Positions 45,256-53,608 of a stretch of 64,000 nucleotides of DNA are shown here, piece after piece. Source of the stretch: Phycisphaerae bacterium (lineage in GTDB: Bacteria; Planctomycetota; Phycisphaerae; UBA1845; Fen-1342); assembly GCA_028279405.1 (NCBI GenBank), contig JANQNU010000072.1, forward strand, positions 1-64,000. Direction: 5' to 3'. Below the pieces are notes generated by a model. It did no database searches. It was not told the DNA's origin and saw nothing but the letters and a program-made list of their open reading frames with translations. The position numbers and the translations under genes were made by a program. How positions within the stretch are numbered: position 1 is the first letter of the stretch; every line of letters begins with the position of its first letter.

Positions 45256-45648
45256 CTACCCACCAAGCTTGGCCTGAACGTAGCGCACGATCGTGCCGAC
45301 AGTGAAAACCTCGGCAATGTTATCGATCACCGGATCCTTCTCGAATTCGGAGAGGTCGGCATGCGGCATCGCGGCCTTCAATGCGGCCACGCCCGCCTCG
45401 TTGAGCTTCTTGTCGACGACATAGTCCGGATTGCTGAGGATCTGACGCGGGAAGAGCTCCTCCTGCGGGATCTTGATCCCGAATGTCTTCTCCAACTGGA
45501 ACGCGATGTCCAAAAAGTCGATCGACTCGGCGCCGAGATCCTCCTGGAGCCGCGCGGTTTCGGTAACCTCGTCATCGTCGACGCTCAGCGCGTCCACCAG
45601 CGTTTCCTGAACCTTCTCGAAGATCTCATCCTTGGTCATCGTGGGCAT
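45256..45648 (-). CDS. Acyl carrier protein, long form
   Basis: A 130-aa carrier protein. ATG 45648 is chosen because AGGAGG lies at the right distance; GTG 45651 and ATG 45639 also fit the frame. The phosphopantetheine site is Ser in DLGAESIDFLDI, followed by an acidic helix. It is about 50 residues longer than a standard ACP: after the site there is an insert (about 65-105, PRQILSNPDYVVDKKLNEAG) before the last helix VGTIVRYVQAKLG. A dedicated carrier for the KS/CLF pair is inferred. Confidence 0.9.
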   Translation of the reverse strand: MPTMTKDEIFEKVQETLVDALSVDDDEVTETARLQEDLGAESIDFLDIAFQLEKTFGIKIPQEELFPRQILSNPDYVVDKKLNEAGVAALKAAMPHADLSEFEKDPVIDNIAEVFTVGTIVRYVQAKLGG

Positions 45649-45688
45649 CACGCCTCCTCATACCTGATCGCGTCGCAACGTGATCGCG

Positions 45689-46192
45689 TCACGCCGTACT
45701 GGCCGTCGACAACGACGTACCACCATGCAAACATAGCAATTCCAGCTGCTCTCGCAGGTGAGCGCGAATCCGCTCATCCGTAGCCGAAAGAGTCGCGTCC
45801 GTGGCGGCCAGCGACAGGTGCCGCAGCGTCAAGCGACCCTTCACGATTTCCTTGCCATCCACGGAACCACTCGCCGCGAAAACGCTGGTCTCTTCCGACA
45901 TTTCCTTACAAATCGACTCGATCCGCAGGACGTGGCCCGGAGCGAGAAAACTCTTGTAAGTGACGTTGCGGGCCTCGCGCAGGACAACCAGGCTCGGCCG
46001 AAACGCCAACGCCGTCCGCGCCACCCACGCCGACGCCTGCACCAGCCCTTCCAGCATCAGCACGCCGGGAAGCACCGGGAACCGCGGAAAATGGTCCGCC
46101 AAGTACTCCTCGGCGAGCGACAAGGCCTTTTCCGCGCAGATCCGCTTGCCCGGCTCGAGCTCGCGAATCCGATCGATCAACACGAACTTCAC
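45689..46192 (-). CDS. FabZ-like 3-hydroxyacyl-ACP dehydratase 1
   Basis: A 167-aa hotdog protein with HFPRFPVLPGVLMLEGLVQ, the FabZ-type active site (His and the Glu of LEG). The start is GTG 46192 with a poor ribosome site. It is the first gene of the five-gene minus-strand set and is related to, but clearly different from, the second FabZ-like gene 440 bases on. Two dehydratases with one KS/CLF pair suggest a product with several double bonds or a two-subunit enzyme. No ketoreductase lies nearby. Confidence 0.85.
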   Translation of the reverse strand: MKFVLIDRIRELEPGKRICAEKALSLAEEYLADHFPRFPVLPGVLMLEGLVQASAWVARTALAFRPSLVVLREARNVTYKSFLAPGHVLRIESICKEMSEETSVFAASGSVDGKEIVKGRLTLRHLSLAATDATLSATDERIRAHLREQLELLCLHGGTSLSTASTA

Positions 46193-46477
46193 GCTAGTCG
46201 GTACCCATTACCATACCTGCGAGTCGACGGCGCGGACACACCGGACCCGCGCATCATGCCGCACCGATTAATCCGGGGATCATACACAAGACCCGCCCAC
46301 TTATCCACCCCGCGGGCACGCTCGGCGACCGGGGGGGGCGAAGCCATGGGGCGGTCATCCCGGCGCTTGCTCCCGCTCTTTGCTCGCGGGTGCGGATCTG
46401 AAACCGAGAAGGGATGGGGACCATGCTTGTGCTGAGACTGGCAAATCTGGAGTGAACTCAACCACCGCAAATTCGAA

Positions 46478-46500
46478 CACTGGCGGAAAAGCCGCCAGTG
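46478..46500. repeat. Family A hairpin in a 753-base gene-free gap
   Basis: CACTGGCGG-AAAAG-CCGCCAGTG is the only clear feature of the gap 46193-46945 besides a GGGAGCTTGCTCCC palindrome near 46588-46603 and an isolated C-type arm. The gap separates two divergent operons and must hold both promoters. I cannot identify either with confidence. Confidence 0.8.
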
Positions 46501-46945
46501 CCACCCGCTCGTTCGCGCTCGTGGCTCGCTGTGTCTTGGTCTCTGATTCGCGCTGGGGCCCGTGGCGTAGACACGGACCTCGCAGAGGGAGCTTGCTCCC
46601 CCCCGAGCGTAGGCGACATGTATTCGGCGATCGTGTCGGCAACGGTGCGCCGTGCACTTCACACCGCTACCGCCATCCACATCACTCAACCTGACGGCAG
46701 GCGACAGTTGCGTGGTCGCTTCACGGTGTCGTGACGGAATTCTAAATCAAAAAGTCAGGCATGACGTCGACGCTTTCATGCGCGCGTCGGCACTTCCGCC
46801 GATTGGCAAACAAGAAACTCAACGCGCTTCGTGAGTAATCGACCGTGTGCGTCGCTCCACCCCGAGCGTAATTAATTGTCACCCAAAACCAACCGGGTGT
46901 GCTCGGAAGCATGCCCGACAAGACGACGACAAGGAGAAGCACGTC

Positions 46946-48634
46946 ATGCGAAATCGAATGAAGTGTCTGGTGATCGCAACCGTTGTCCCGCTCGCGGGCG
47001 TTCTCGGCGCTGCCGGCGTTACACAGCCTGGTGGCAAGGCGCCGTCGACGACACCGACGACCGCGACGAACGTAACGATTGACGAGTCGCCAGTGCCCGA
47101 TACGCGGGACGAAACGACGACGCCAGCGACCCTCGCACCGATCCTTCACACTCTCAGTCAACAATGGACGTTCCAGGCCGTACTCACCGACGGTGGCGGC
47201 GTCCCATTTCCCGGACCCACGGTCGACCTTTCGTTCCAGCTGTATTCCGCAATCGGTGTACAGAGCTCGATCGGCGCCCCGATCGTCGTGAACGATGTCC
47301 CGATCGTCAACGGGTTCGTCAGCGTTGCGATTCCGCTCAGTCCATTGAACTTCGCCGGTAGCCCGCGACTGATCGGAGTCAGTGTCGACGGCGGCGCAGA
47401 ACTCACGCCGCGCACCCCGATCGGCGCCGTACCGTACGCGTTTCGAGCCCATCGGGTCGCCAGTGAAGAGCTTGACGACGCCATTTTCCTCGGAGCTGTG
47501 GGCCAGCAGGGTTACTTGCACATTTTTAGCAACGGCGATGGCACCATCACGCTCGACGGGGACGAGCCCGGCGGAGCCGGAGCCATCCGCATGACCAATA
47601 CGGTGGACGAACAAACGATCGAGATCGACGCCGACGAAGGCGGCAACGGCGTCATCCGCGTCAACCAGGCTGACGGCAGCCTCGGCGTCACGCTCAACGG
47701 CGCCGGCGCCAACGGCGGTGGCGAGGTGTTCCTCCGTAACGGCGCCGAAGTGACGACCGTCGAACTCGACGCCGACGAGAACGGCCGCGGCGTGGTCCGT
47801 GTGCACCAGGCCGACGGCGGTATCGGCATCACCCTCGACGGCGAAGAGTCCGACGGTGGCGGCCAAATCCTCGTCCGCAACGGACAGAACGTCCAAACCG
47901 TCGAAATCGACGCCGACGTCAGTGATCGCGGCGTCATCCGCCTCAGCGGCCCCGCTGGCGAGCTCGGCGTGACCCTCGACGGTTCCCAAGCGGACGGCAG
48001 CGGCGGTGGCCGGATCATCGTCCGTAACGATCAGGAGATCGCCACCCTCGATATCGACGCCGACATCGACGACCGCGGCGTCATCCGTGTCAGCAGTGCC
48101 ACGGGACAACTCGGCGTGACCCTCGACGGTGAGCAGACCGACGGCGGCGGTGGCGGTGTCACCGTCCGCAACTCCTCCGGATCCGCCCGTATTCGACTCG
48201 AAGGTGACAACAATGGCGAAGGTCACGGCTTCTTCGACCGCATTGGCGTCGGTACCAGCAACATCCCCCGCAACACCCGCGTCGCCATCGGCGGCACGCT
48301 CCGCTGTGAAGAAGTCGTCGTCCAACTCGAAGTCGACTGGCCCGACTACGTCTTCGCACCTGATTACAACCTGATGCCGCTCGACAAACTCGAAGGCCAC
48401 CTCGAGCAGGCCCGACATCTACCCGGTATTCCGGCCGCCAACGAAGTCAAGGCCTCAGGCATCAGCGTTGGGGAGATGCAGGCCAAGACCATCGAGAAAG
48501 TCGAGGAACTCACGCTCTACGTCATCCAGCTCAATAACGAGCTCGAGTCGATCCGGGCCGAGAAGAACCACCTGCAGCAGCGCCTGGCCAACCTGGAAAC
48601 CGGTCGCAGCAACGCTGATCGGGAGATGGAATAA
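46946..48634 (+). CDS. Exported tail-fibre-like repeat protein
   Basis: A 562-aa protein. Start ATG 46946 has AAGGAG upstream. Parts: a signal peptide (about 1-25); an N-terminal domain with FQAVLTDGGGVPFPGPTVDL and ELTPRTPIGAVPYAFRA, common in bacterial fibre-like proteins; and about five repeats of roughly 40 residues (47611-48180). The repeat core runs TVEIDAD...RGVIRV..ADG.LGVTLDG. The C-terminal segment WPDYVFAPDYNLMPLDKLE...HLPGIPAANEVKASG...GEMQAKTIEKVEELTLYVI ends in a coiled coil (about 520-555). That ending is well known from Bacteroidetes and phage-like fibre proteins. I infer a trimeric surface fibre. It overlaps the next gene by one base (TAATG). Confidence 0.85.
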   Translation: MRNRMKCLVIATVVPLAGVLGAAGVTQPGGKAPSTTPTTATNVTIDESPVPDTRDETTTPATLAPILHTLSQQWTFQAVLTDGGGVPFPGPTVDLSFQLYSAIGVQSSIGAPIVVNDVPIVNGFVSVAIPLSPLNFAGSPRLIGVSVDGGAELTPRTPIGAVPYAFRAHRVASEELDDAIFLGAVGQQGYLHIFSNGDGTITLDGDEPGGAGAIRMTNTVDEQTIEIDADEGGNGVIRVNQADGSLGVTLNGAGANGGGEVFLRNGAEVTTVELDADENGRGVVRVHQADGGIGITLDGEESDGGGQILVRNGQNVQTVEIDADVSDRGVIRLSGPAGELGVTLDGSQADGSGGGRIIVRNDQEIATLDIDADIDDRGVIRVSSATGQLGVTLDGEQTDGGGGGVTVRNSSGSARIRLEGDNNGEGHGFFDRIGVGTSNIPRNTRVAIGGTLRCEEVVVQLEVDWPDYVFAPDYNLMPLDKLEGHLEQARHLPGIPAANEVKASGISVGEMQAKTIEKVEELTLYVIQLNNELESIRAEKNHLQQRLANLETGRSNADREME

Positions 48635-49641
48635 TGGCCGCTTCGCGCAACACCAACCACGCACTCCTGATCGCTACGGCAGTGATCGCGCTCAGCGCGA
48701 CCGCCGCCCAGGCGCAGCAAGGTGCGCTCCCGATGTCACGCTGTGTCTTTCGACTGCCATACTTCGAAACGACACCGACCATTAACGTCAATCCGAGCAA
48801 TCTCATCTACATGGGACACAACGGCACCGACCTCACCGGCGGGCCCCCCATCCTCTACGATCCCTTGGATCCGGCGACGCCCCCTTGGCCCATCGGCTAT
48901 CCGCTGGTCGCCATGGCCGACGGTGTCGTCCGCTGGGTCGAAGAGGATAACACCGACTGCTGTCGCGGCTGCGGCGGCTGCAACAACCGCATCTACGTCG
49001 AGCACGCCAGCGGCGACTTCTCGGCATACGCTCACATCGCACCCAACGGTGCCATCGCTGAGTGCGGCGACACGGTCGTCGCCGGCCAGATCATCGCCCT
49101 CGAAGGCGACACCGGTGCCAGCTGTGGCGGCAACAACTCCGGCGGCAACAACCGGCCACCCACCACCTGCAACGGCCAGGGACCTGCGGCCAGTTGTGCG
49201 AACTGGTGCGGCATCCACTGCCACATGTCGACGTTCTTCGGCTATGACGCCAGCACGTCGTACTGTGCCGATACGAACCCGTCCAGCGCCTTCGAGTGGC
49301 AGACGATCCCCGTGTTCTGCAACATCGTCGGAAACATCATGCTTCCCGGTGCCACATACGATAGCACAGAAATGGGTAGCTGCAGCAGCATCTGCATCGC
49401 CGACTTCGTTATCTTCAGCGAGGTCTTCGACGCGACCGCAATCGATGTGCGCCAGGCCGAGTACACCATCACTGCCAACGCCGTCGAAATCCATGGCCCG
49501 GGCGGCCCCCTGCCCGGTGCGAGCGTCTCGTTCCGGGCCGGCGACGAGATCCGGCTCCAACCCGGGTTTCACGCCGAACCTGGATGCTATTTCCTCGGGA
49601 TCATCAGCCCGTGTAACGGGTGCCCGCCGGAGCGCGACTGA
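48634..49641 (+). CDS. Exported Cys-rich M23-like protein with surface domain
   Basis: A 335-aa protein with a signal peptide (cut after AQAQ, about residue 29). The middle (about 45-210) follows the M23/LytM metallopeptidase plan: GHNGTD supplies the HxxxD ligands, MADGVVRWVEED and YVEHASGDFSAYAHI the core strands, and IHCHM the HxH motif. It is rich in Cys (CCRGCGGC, CGGNNSGG, CANWCGIHC), unusual for the family, so disulfides or metal sites are likely. The C-terminal SVSFRAGDEIRLQPGFHAEPG is a repeat domain found on secreted proteins. It is translationally coupled to the fibre-like gene, so the two probably act together at the cell surface. Confidence 0.8.
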   Translation: MAASRNTNHALLIATAVIALSATAAQAQQGALPMSRCVFRLPYFETTPTINVNPSNLIYMGHNGTDLTGGPPILYDPLDPATPPWPIGYPLVAMADGVVRWVEEDNTDCCRGCGGCNNRIYVEHASGDFSAYAHIAPNGAIAECGDTVVAGQIIALEGDTGASCGGNNSGGNNRPPTTCNGQGPAASCANWCGIHCHMSTFFGYDASTSYCADTNPSSAFEWQTIPVFCNIVGNIMLPGATYDSTEMGSCSSICIADFVIFSEVFDATAIDVRQAEYTITANAVEIHGPGGPLPGASVSFRAGDEIRLQPGFHAEPGCYFLGIISPCNGCPPERD

Positions 49642-49861
49642 TCTCTCTCCGCGGTGACGGACCCGCTTCCGAGGCTCCTCTGATCGGGAGCGGGTCCCGA
49701 TCCCTCCATAACAACTTCCACAGCGCGGAGCGCGCCCGGTCACGACAGCGCAACCGGCTGAATCGATAGGTGGGTGCCCCACGGGGCCCCACCATTTGTT
49801 CGTTCTCGCAGTGGTTCAATATCCGCCGCGCTCGTCCAGCCGACGAACTCGGCGCAAACAA

Positions 49862-50205
49862 CGAGCCCCGAGCGCCAGCGAGGGGGGGAGCAAGCTCCCT
49901 TTGCGAGGCCTTTGTCTGCGCCAAAGGCCCCGGCGCGAACCCGACCAAACACAACGAGCCCCGAGCGCGAGCGAGGGGGAAGCAAGCTCCCTCTGCGAGG
50001 CCTTTGTCTGCGCCAAAGGCCCCGGCGCGAACCCGACCATACACAACGAGCCCCGAGCGCGAGCGAGGGATCAAGATGCGTGAGATGAAGAAAGCCGAAC
50101 GCCGATTGAACCCGTCGCTAGCGCTCCGGGGGGAGCAAGCTCCCTTCGCGAGGCCTTTGTCTGCGCCAAAGGCCCTTACAAGAGCCAGGCGCTGCACACA
50201 CGAGC
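49862..50205. repeat. Tandem array of composite C-D repeats
   Basis: Units begin CGAGCCCCGAGCG at 49862, 49955 and 50048 (93-base period). Each of the first two carries a C arm, the palindrome GGAGCAAGCTCC and the hairpin GGCCTTTG-TCTGCGC-CAAAGGCC (module D). The third is a complete family C element with inverted ends (50048-50129), followed by another D module to about 50205. A family B palindrome (CCCCACCCC-ATTT-CGGGGTGGGG) sits at about 50289-50310, next to the ahcY stop. Short open frames here are repeat-derived. Confidence 0.85.
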
Positions 50206-50332
50206 CCCGAGCGCGAGCGAGCGGTCAATAGCGAGCGAGAGGCTGCCCCACCCAGGTGTTCGACCCAGCTTGCGAGCATCGTCAGGCGCCCCACCCCATT
50301 TCGGGGTGGGGGAACACACGGCCCAACGTGTC

Positions 50333-51601
50333 TTACGTTCCCTCGCCGTAGCTGGAGAGATACAACTTCTGGTCGGATGTCAGCTTGTCGATTGCGACGT
50401 TCATCGACTTGAGCTTCAACTTGGCGACCCACTCTTCGATCTTTTGCGGCACGTCGTGGACGGCGACGTTGAGCTTCTTGCCGGACTTGTGCGCCCACTC
50501 GGCGGTGAGTGCCTGCGTCGCAAAGCTCATGTCCATCACACTGGCCGGGTGCCCCGTCGCGCAGCTCAGGTTGACCAGCCGACCATCCGCGAGCAGGTAG
50601 AGCCGCTTGTTGGCATTGATGACGTACTCATCAACGTTGGTACGCACGTTGCGGTTGACCTTCTTCGACATCTTCTGCAGCGCCGGGATGTCGATCTCGA
50701 CATCGAAGTGGCCGCTGTTGCAGATGATGGCACCGTCGCGCATCTTGCGGAAGTGCTCGCCGCGAATCACGTGCTTGTTGCCGGTGACCGTAATGAACAG
50801 TTCGCCCGCGGCCGCCGCCTCACCCATCGGACGTACGTCGAAGCCATCCATCACCGCCTCGAGCGCCTTAAGCGGATTGATCTCGGTAACCGTCACGTGC
50901 GCCCCGGCGCCGCGCGCCCGCAGGGCCGCACCGCGCCCGCACCAGCCGTAGCCGATGATCACGACCTTCTTGCCCGCGAGCAGCATGTCGGTCGCGCGCA
51001 CGACGCCGTCGAGCGTGCTCTGGCCGGTGCCGTAGCGGTTGTCGAACAGGTGCTTCGTGTCGGCGTCGTTGACCGCGATCACGGGGAACTTGAGATCGCC
51101 GCTCTCGTGCATCGCCCGTAGTCGGATCACGCCGGTCGTCGTCTCTTCCATGCTCGCCGAGACCGAGCCGGCATCCTTGCTGCGCTTCGTGTGCAGCAGG
51201 TTCACGAGGTCGGCGCCGTCGTCCATCGTGATATTGGGCTTGTTGTCGATCACCGAATTGAGGTGATCATAGAAGACCTTGACGCTTTCGGCCCGCCGGG
51301 CGTAGACGTCGACCCCGAAATCCTTGACCAGGCTCGCCGCCGTCTCGTCCTGTGTGCTCAGCGGGTTCGACGCACACAGCGCCACCTGTGCACCGCCCGC
51401 CTTGAGCGTCCGCATCAGGTTCGCGGTTTCCGTCGTAACGTGCATGCAGGCGCCGATCGTGGCGCCCTTGAGCGGCTTCTCCTTCTCGAACCGCTCGCGG
51501 ATCAGGTTCAGCACCGGCATATCCCGGTCCGCCCACAGAATCCGCTTTTTGCCGGAGGGCGCCATCTTCAGGTCCGTCACGTCATGCTTGCTTTTAGCCA
51601 T
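50333..51601 (-). CDS. ahcY: AhcY/SahH, S-adenosylhomocysteine hydrolase
   Basis: A 422-aa enzyme that splits S-adenosylhomocysteine into adenosine and homocysteine, relieving product inhibition of methyltransferases. Seen: IGACMHVTTETANLMRTL, CASNPLSTQDETAASL, the catalytic Lys/Asp region FPVIAVNDADTKHLFDNRYGTGQS, the NAD site VVIIGYGWCGRGAALRARGAG, and GHFDVEID. It ends with LSSYGEGT rather than the usual ...YKY, as in the short-insert bacterial type. Start ATG 51601 has GGAG upstream. No SAH riboswitch was found in the leader by eye. Confidence 0.95.
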   Translation of the reverse strand: MAKSKHDVTDLKMAPSGKKRILWADRDMPVLNLIRERFEKEKPLKGATIGACMHVTTETANLMRTLKAGGAQVALCASNPLSTQDETAASLVKDFGVDVYARRAESVKVFYDHLNSVIDNKPNITMDDGADLVNLLHTKRSKDAGSVSASMEETTTGVIRLRAMHESGDLKFPVIAVNDADTKHLFDNRYGTGQSTLDGVVRATDMLLAGKKVVIIGYGWCGRGAALRARGAGAHVTVTEINPLKALEAVMDGFDVRPMGEAAAAGELFITVTGNKHVIRGEHFRKMRDGAIICNSGHFDVEIDIPALQKMSKKVNRNVRTNVDEYVINANKRLYLLADGRLVNLSCATGHPASVMDMSFATQALTAEWAHKSGKKLNVAVHDVPQKIEEWVAKLKLKSMNVAIDKLTSDQKLYLSSYGEGT

Positions 51602-51937
51602 TCGTCGTCTTCTCCTCGCTACGGCGGATTACGCGTTCTTGCGCGAATCCAAAATCGTCGTCCTCACTCGTCGCACCCCGCAAGAGCGGGAACTTGACGC
51701 CGGCCGGGGTTCCTTCACCGCTCGCCGGTCATCCATCCGGGTTATGGTCACGTTCAAGGGACACACGCACGCATTCAGGGCAGGTGGAGCGCGCCAGGCA
51801 CGCCCGCTTCGCCGCGAAGGCGGGGAACCTTCCCGCTTTCTACAAGGTGACACCGGGCTTCCGTTCGCCGTTGCAGCGTGGACTGTCCCGTACGCTCACC
51901 ACATGCCGACTCACCGCGCCGGCAAACGGCCCCCAAA

Positions 51938-52021
51938 TGCGGCTGAAAGGATTCGAACCTTCACGGGGTTGCCCCCACTGGCACCTGAAGCCAGCGCGTC
52001 TGCCAATTCCGCCACAGCCGC
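51938..52021 (-). tRNA. tRNA-Leu (anticodon CAG)
   Basis: An 84-nt tRNA on the minus strand. The acceptor stem is GCGGCTG/CAGCCGC with discriminator A. The anticodon arm is CTGGC-TTCAGGT-GCCAG with anticodon CAG. There is a long variable arm (class II, TGGGGGCAACCCCGT) and the T arm is GAAGG-TTCGAAT-CCTTTC. The 3' CCA is not encoded. It reads CTG, the main Leu codon in this high-GC genome. It lies about 340 bases upstream of ahcY on the same strand. Confidence 0.96.
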
Positions 52022-52115
52022 ATCGTCTCTACGCCGCGCTCACACGCGAGTCACGTATCCTAGCTCCCTACCCCCCGACGTCAAGCCGCTGGACATCCAC
52101 CGGGCGGGGAGTTAG

Positions 52116-52342
52116 GGGATCAAGATGCGCGGGGTGATGAAAGCCGCACAGTGTTTGAACCCGTCGCTTGCGCTCCGGGGGGAGCAAGGTCCCTTTGCGA
52201 GGCCTTTGTCTGCGCCAGAGGCCCCGGCGCGAACCCGATACTTACCACAACGAGCACCGAGCGTCAGCGAGGGGTCCGTCCCCCACCCTAGAAGGGTGGG
52301 GCACCCTTGCAAGCAAGTCCCCAACAAGCCGCCAGTGCCACC
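52116..52342. repeat. Composite repeat C-D-C-B-A abutting a stop codon
   Basis: In order: a truncated C element (from ATCAAGATGCGC), a D module with GGCCTTTG...CAGAGGCC, a second C arm, a family B palindrome (CCCCACCC-TAGAA-GGGTGGGG, about 52270-52290) and a half family A copy (AAGCCGCCAGTGCCACCC). The last module ends two bases before the M16-like stop codon. It fills the gap between the tRNA and that gene and shows all four modules in one block. Confidence 0.8.
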
Positions 52343-52343
52343 C

Positions 52344-53591
52344 CTAGACGTCCAGCGGTTGCGGGCCGACCGTCGCGACGCACATTCGGTCCAACGCGAG
52401 TGCCGCTGCCCGTCGTCGAACATCGTCGGGCGTCACCGCTTCGATCGCCTGTAGCTTCGTCAGTGGATCGATCGGGCGCCCGTAGTGAAACAAGTCGTCG
52501 CTCAAGCTCGAAGCCCGCGCGCGAGTGAGATCGTCTTCCGTCTGGAACTGCGCGATCAGACCGTCCCGGGCGCGCGCGATCTCCTCGTCCGTCAGATCCT
52601 CCCGTAGCCGTTCGAGTTCGCGCACCAGCGTGCGGTACGTCTGGTCGCAGCGCTGCGGCGTCGTACTGGCGCTCAGGTGAATCATCCCCGCGCCACGTGG
52701 ATGCTCCTGCCATGCTCCGACGTAGTAAACCAACCCCTGCTTCTCGCGCACCTCGGTGAACAGCCGTGCTCCCATGCCTCCCGACAACACGCCGATGAGC
52801 ACCTGCTCCGCCCGGAACTCCGGTGCGGTCCGTGGGACACCCGGTAGCACCAAGGCAATGTACTGCTGCTCCGACTCCAACTGCCGGTGCTCCACCGTCG
52901 GCGAGAGCGCCACGTCGACGGGCGCGCGTCCCGCCGGCGTCGCATCGCCAAAACCGGCGAACCGTGCGTCGATCTGCGACGCCACGTCGTCGGGGTTGAC
53001 CGGACCTGCAATCGCGATTTGCAGCCGTCCGGCACCATAGAGGCCGGTCCAATGCTCCCACACGCGCGCAGCATCAATCCGCTGCAGCGATTCCGGCGTT
53101 CCGCCGACGTATCGCCCCAGCCTCGACCCGAGCGTCATACGGTTGATCAGAATCCGCAACAGGTCGTCCGGGTGATCATCGAGCGTTTCGTAGTCTTTGA
53201 GCGCCAGGTCTACCGCGACCCGACACGCCTCCTCTTCGAACGCCGGCGTTCGCAGCATCTCCGCCAGCAGATCGACCACGTCCGGTACGTACTCCGGCAA
53301 GCATACTGCGCGAAAAACAGTCGTCTGCCGACCGGTGTGGCTGCTCCAGCGCGCCCCGAGCAAATCAAACGCATCGGCGATCTCACGTCCGCTGTGCGCC
53401 TGGGTCCCCTTCGACAGTGTGCTTTCCGTGATCGCCGCGATGCCGTTCAGATCCTCCGGCTCGTCCGCGACTCCGGCCAGCAGCCGAAACCCGATCGCCA
53501 CCGTGTTTCGCGCCGGCAACACGTCGGCCGCGAATTCGACTCCGCAATCCAAGGTATGATGGACGTGTTCCGCCGCGAGTATCTCGACCAT
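52344..53591 (-). CDS. M16 peptidase-like protein lacking the zinc motif
   Basis: A 415-aa protein with the two-domain M16 (insulinase/processing-peptidase) fold. The second half is typical: GGMGARLFTEVREKQGLVYYVGA (the RE..GL.Y motif), YRTLVRELERLREDLTDEEIARARDGL. In the first half, however, the HxxEH zinc site is replaced by A53-x-x-E56-S57 within NGIAAITESTLSKGT. It cannot be a normal zinc protease and resembles the non-catalytic M16 partner subunits. No active partner is adjacent. Start ATG 53591; it is 17 bases after the phosphohexomutase gene on the same strand. Confidence 0.85.
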   Translation of the reverse strand: MVEILAAEHVHHTLDCGVEFAADVLPARNTVAIGFRLLAGVADEPEDLNGIAAITESTLSKGTQAHSGREIADAFDLLGARWSSHTGRQTTVFRAVCLPEYVPDVVDLLAEMLRTPAFEEEACRVAVDLALKDYETLDDHPDDLLRILINRMTLGSRLGRYVGGTPESLQRIDAARVWEHWTGLYGAGRLQIAIAGPVNPDDVASQIDARFAGFGDATPAGRAPVDVALSPTVEHRQLESEQQYIALVLPGVPRTAPEFRAEQVLIGVLSGGMGARLFTEVREKQGLVYYVGAWQEHPRGAGMIHLSASTTPQRCDQTYRTLVRELERLREDLTDEEIARARDGLIAQFQTEDDLTRARASSLSDDLFHYGRPIDPLTKLQAIEAVTPDDVRRRAAALALDRMCVATVGPQPLDV

Positions 53592-53608
53592 GTTGACCCT
53601 TACCCCCA

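Noticed and set aside
46295-46310. DnaA box TTATCCACC near 46302, as an oriC hint next to the parS sites
   Set aside because: A single copy with one mismatch, no cluster, no dnaA/dnaN genes and no AT-rich unwinding region.
49770-50231. Overlapping short frames within the repeat arrays (also at 57610-58347 and 59452-60057)
   Set aside because: They are translations of C/D/B/A repeat modules, recur at each array, and lack ribosome sites.
51602-51937. SAH riboswitch upstream of ahcY
   Set aside because: The conserved GAGGAGCG...and pseudoknot segments were not found on the minus strand.
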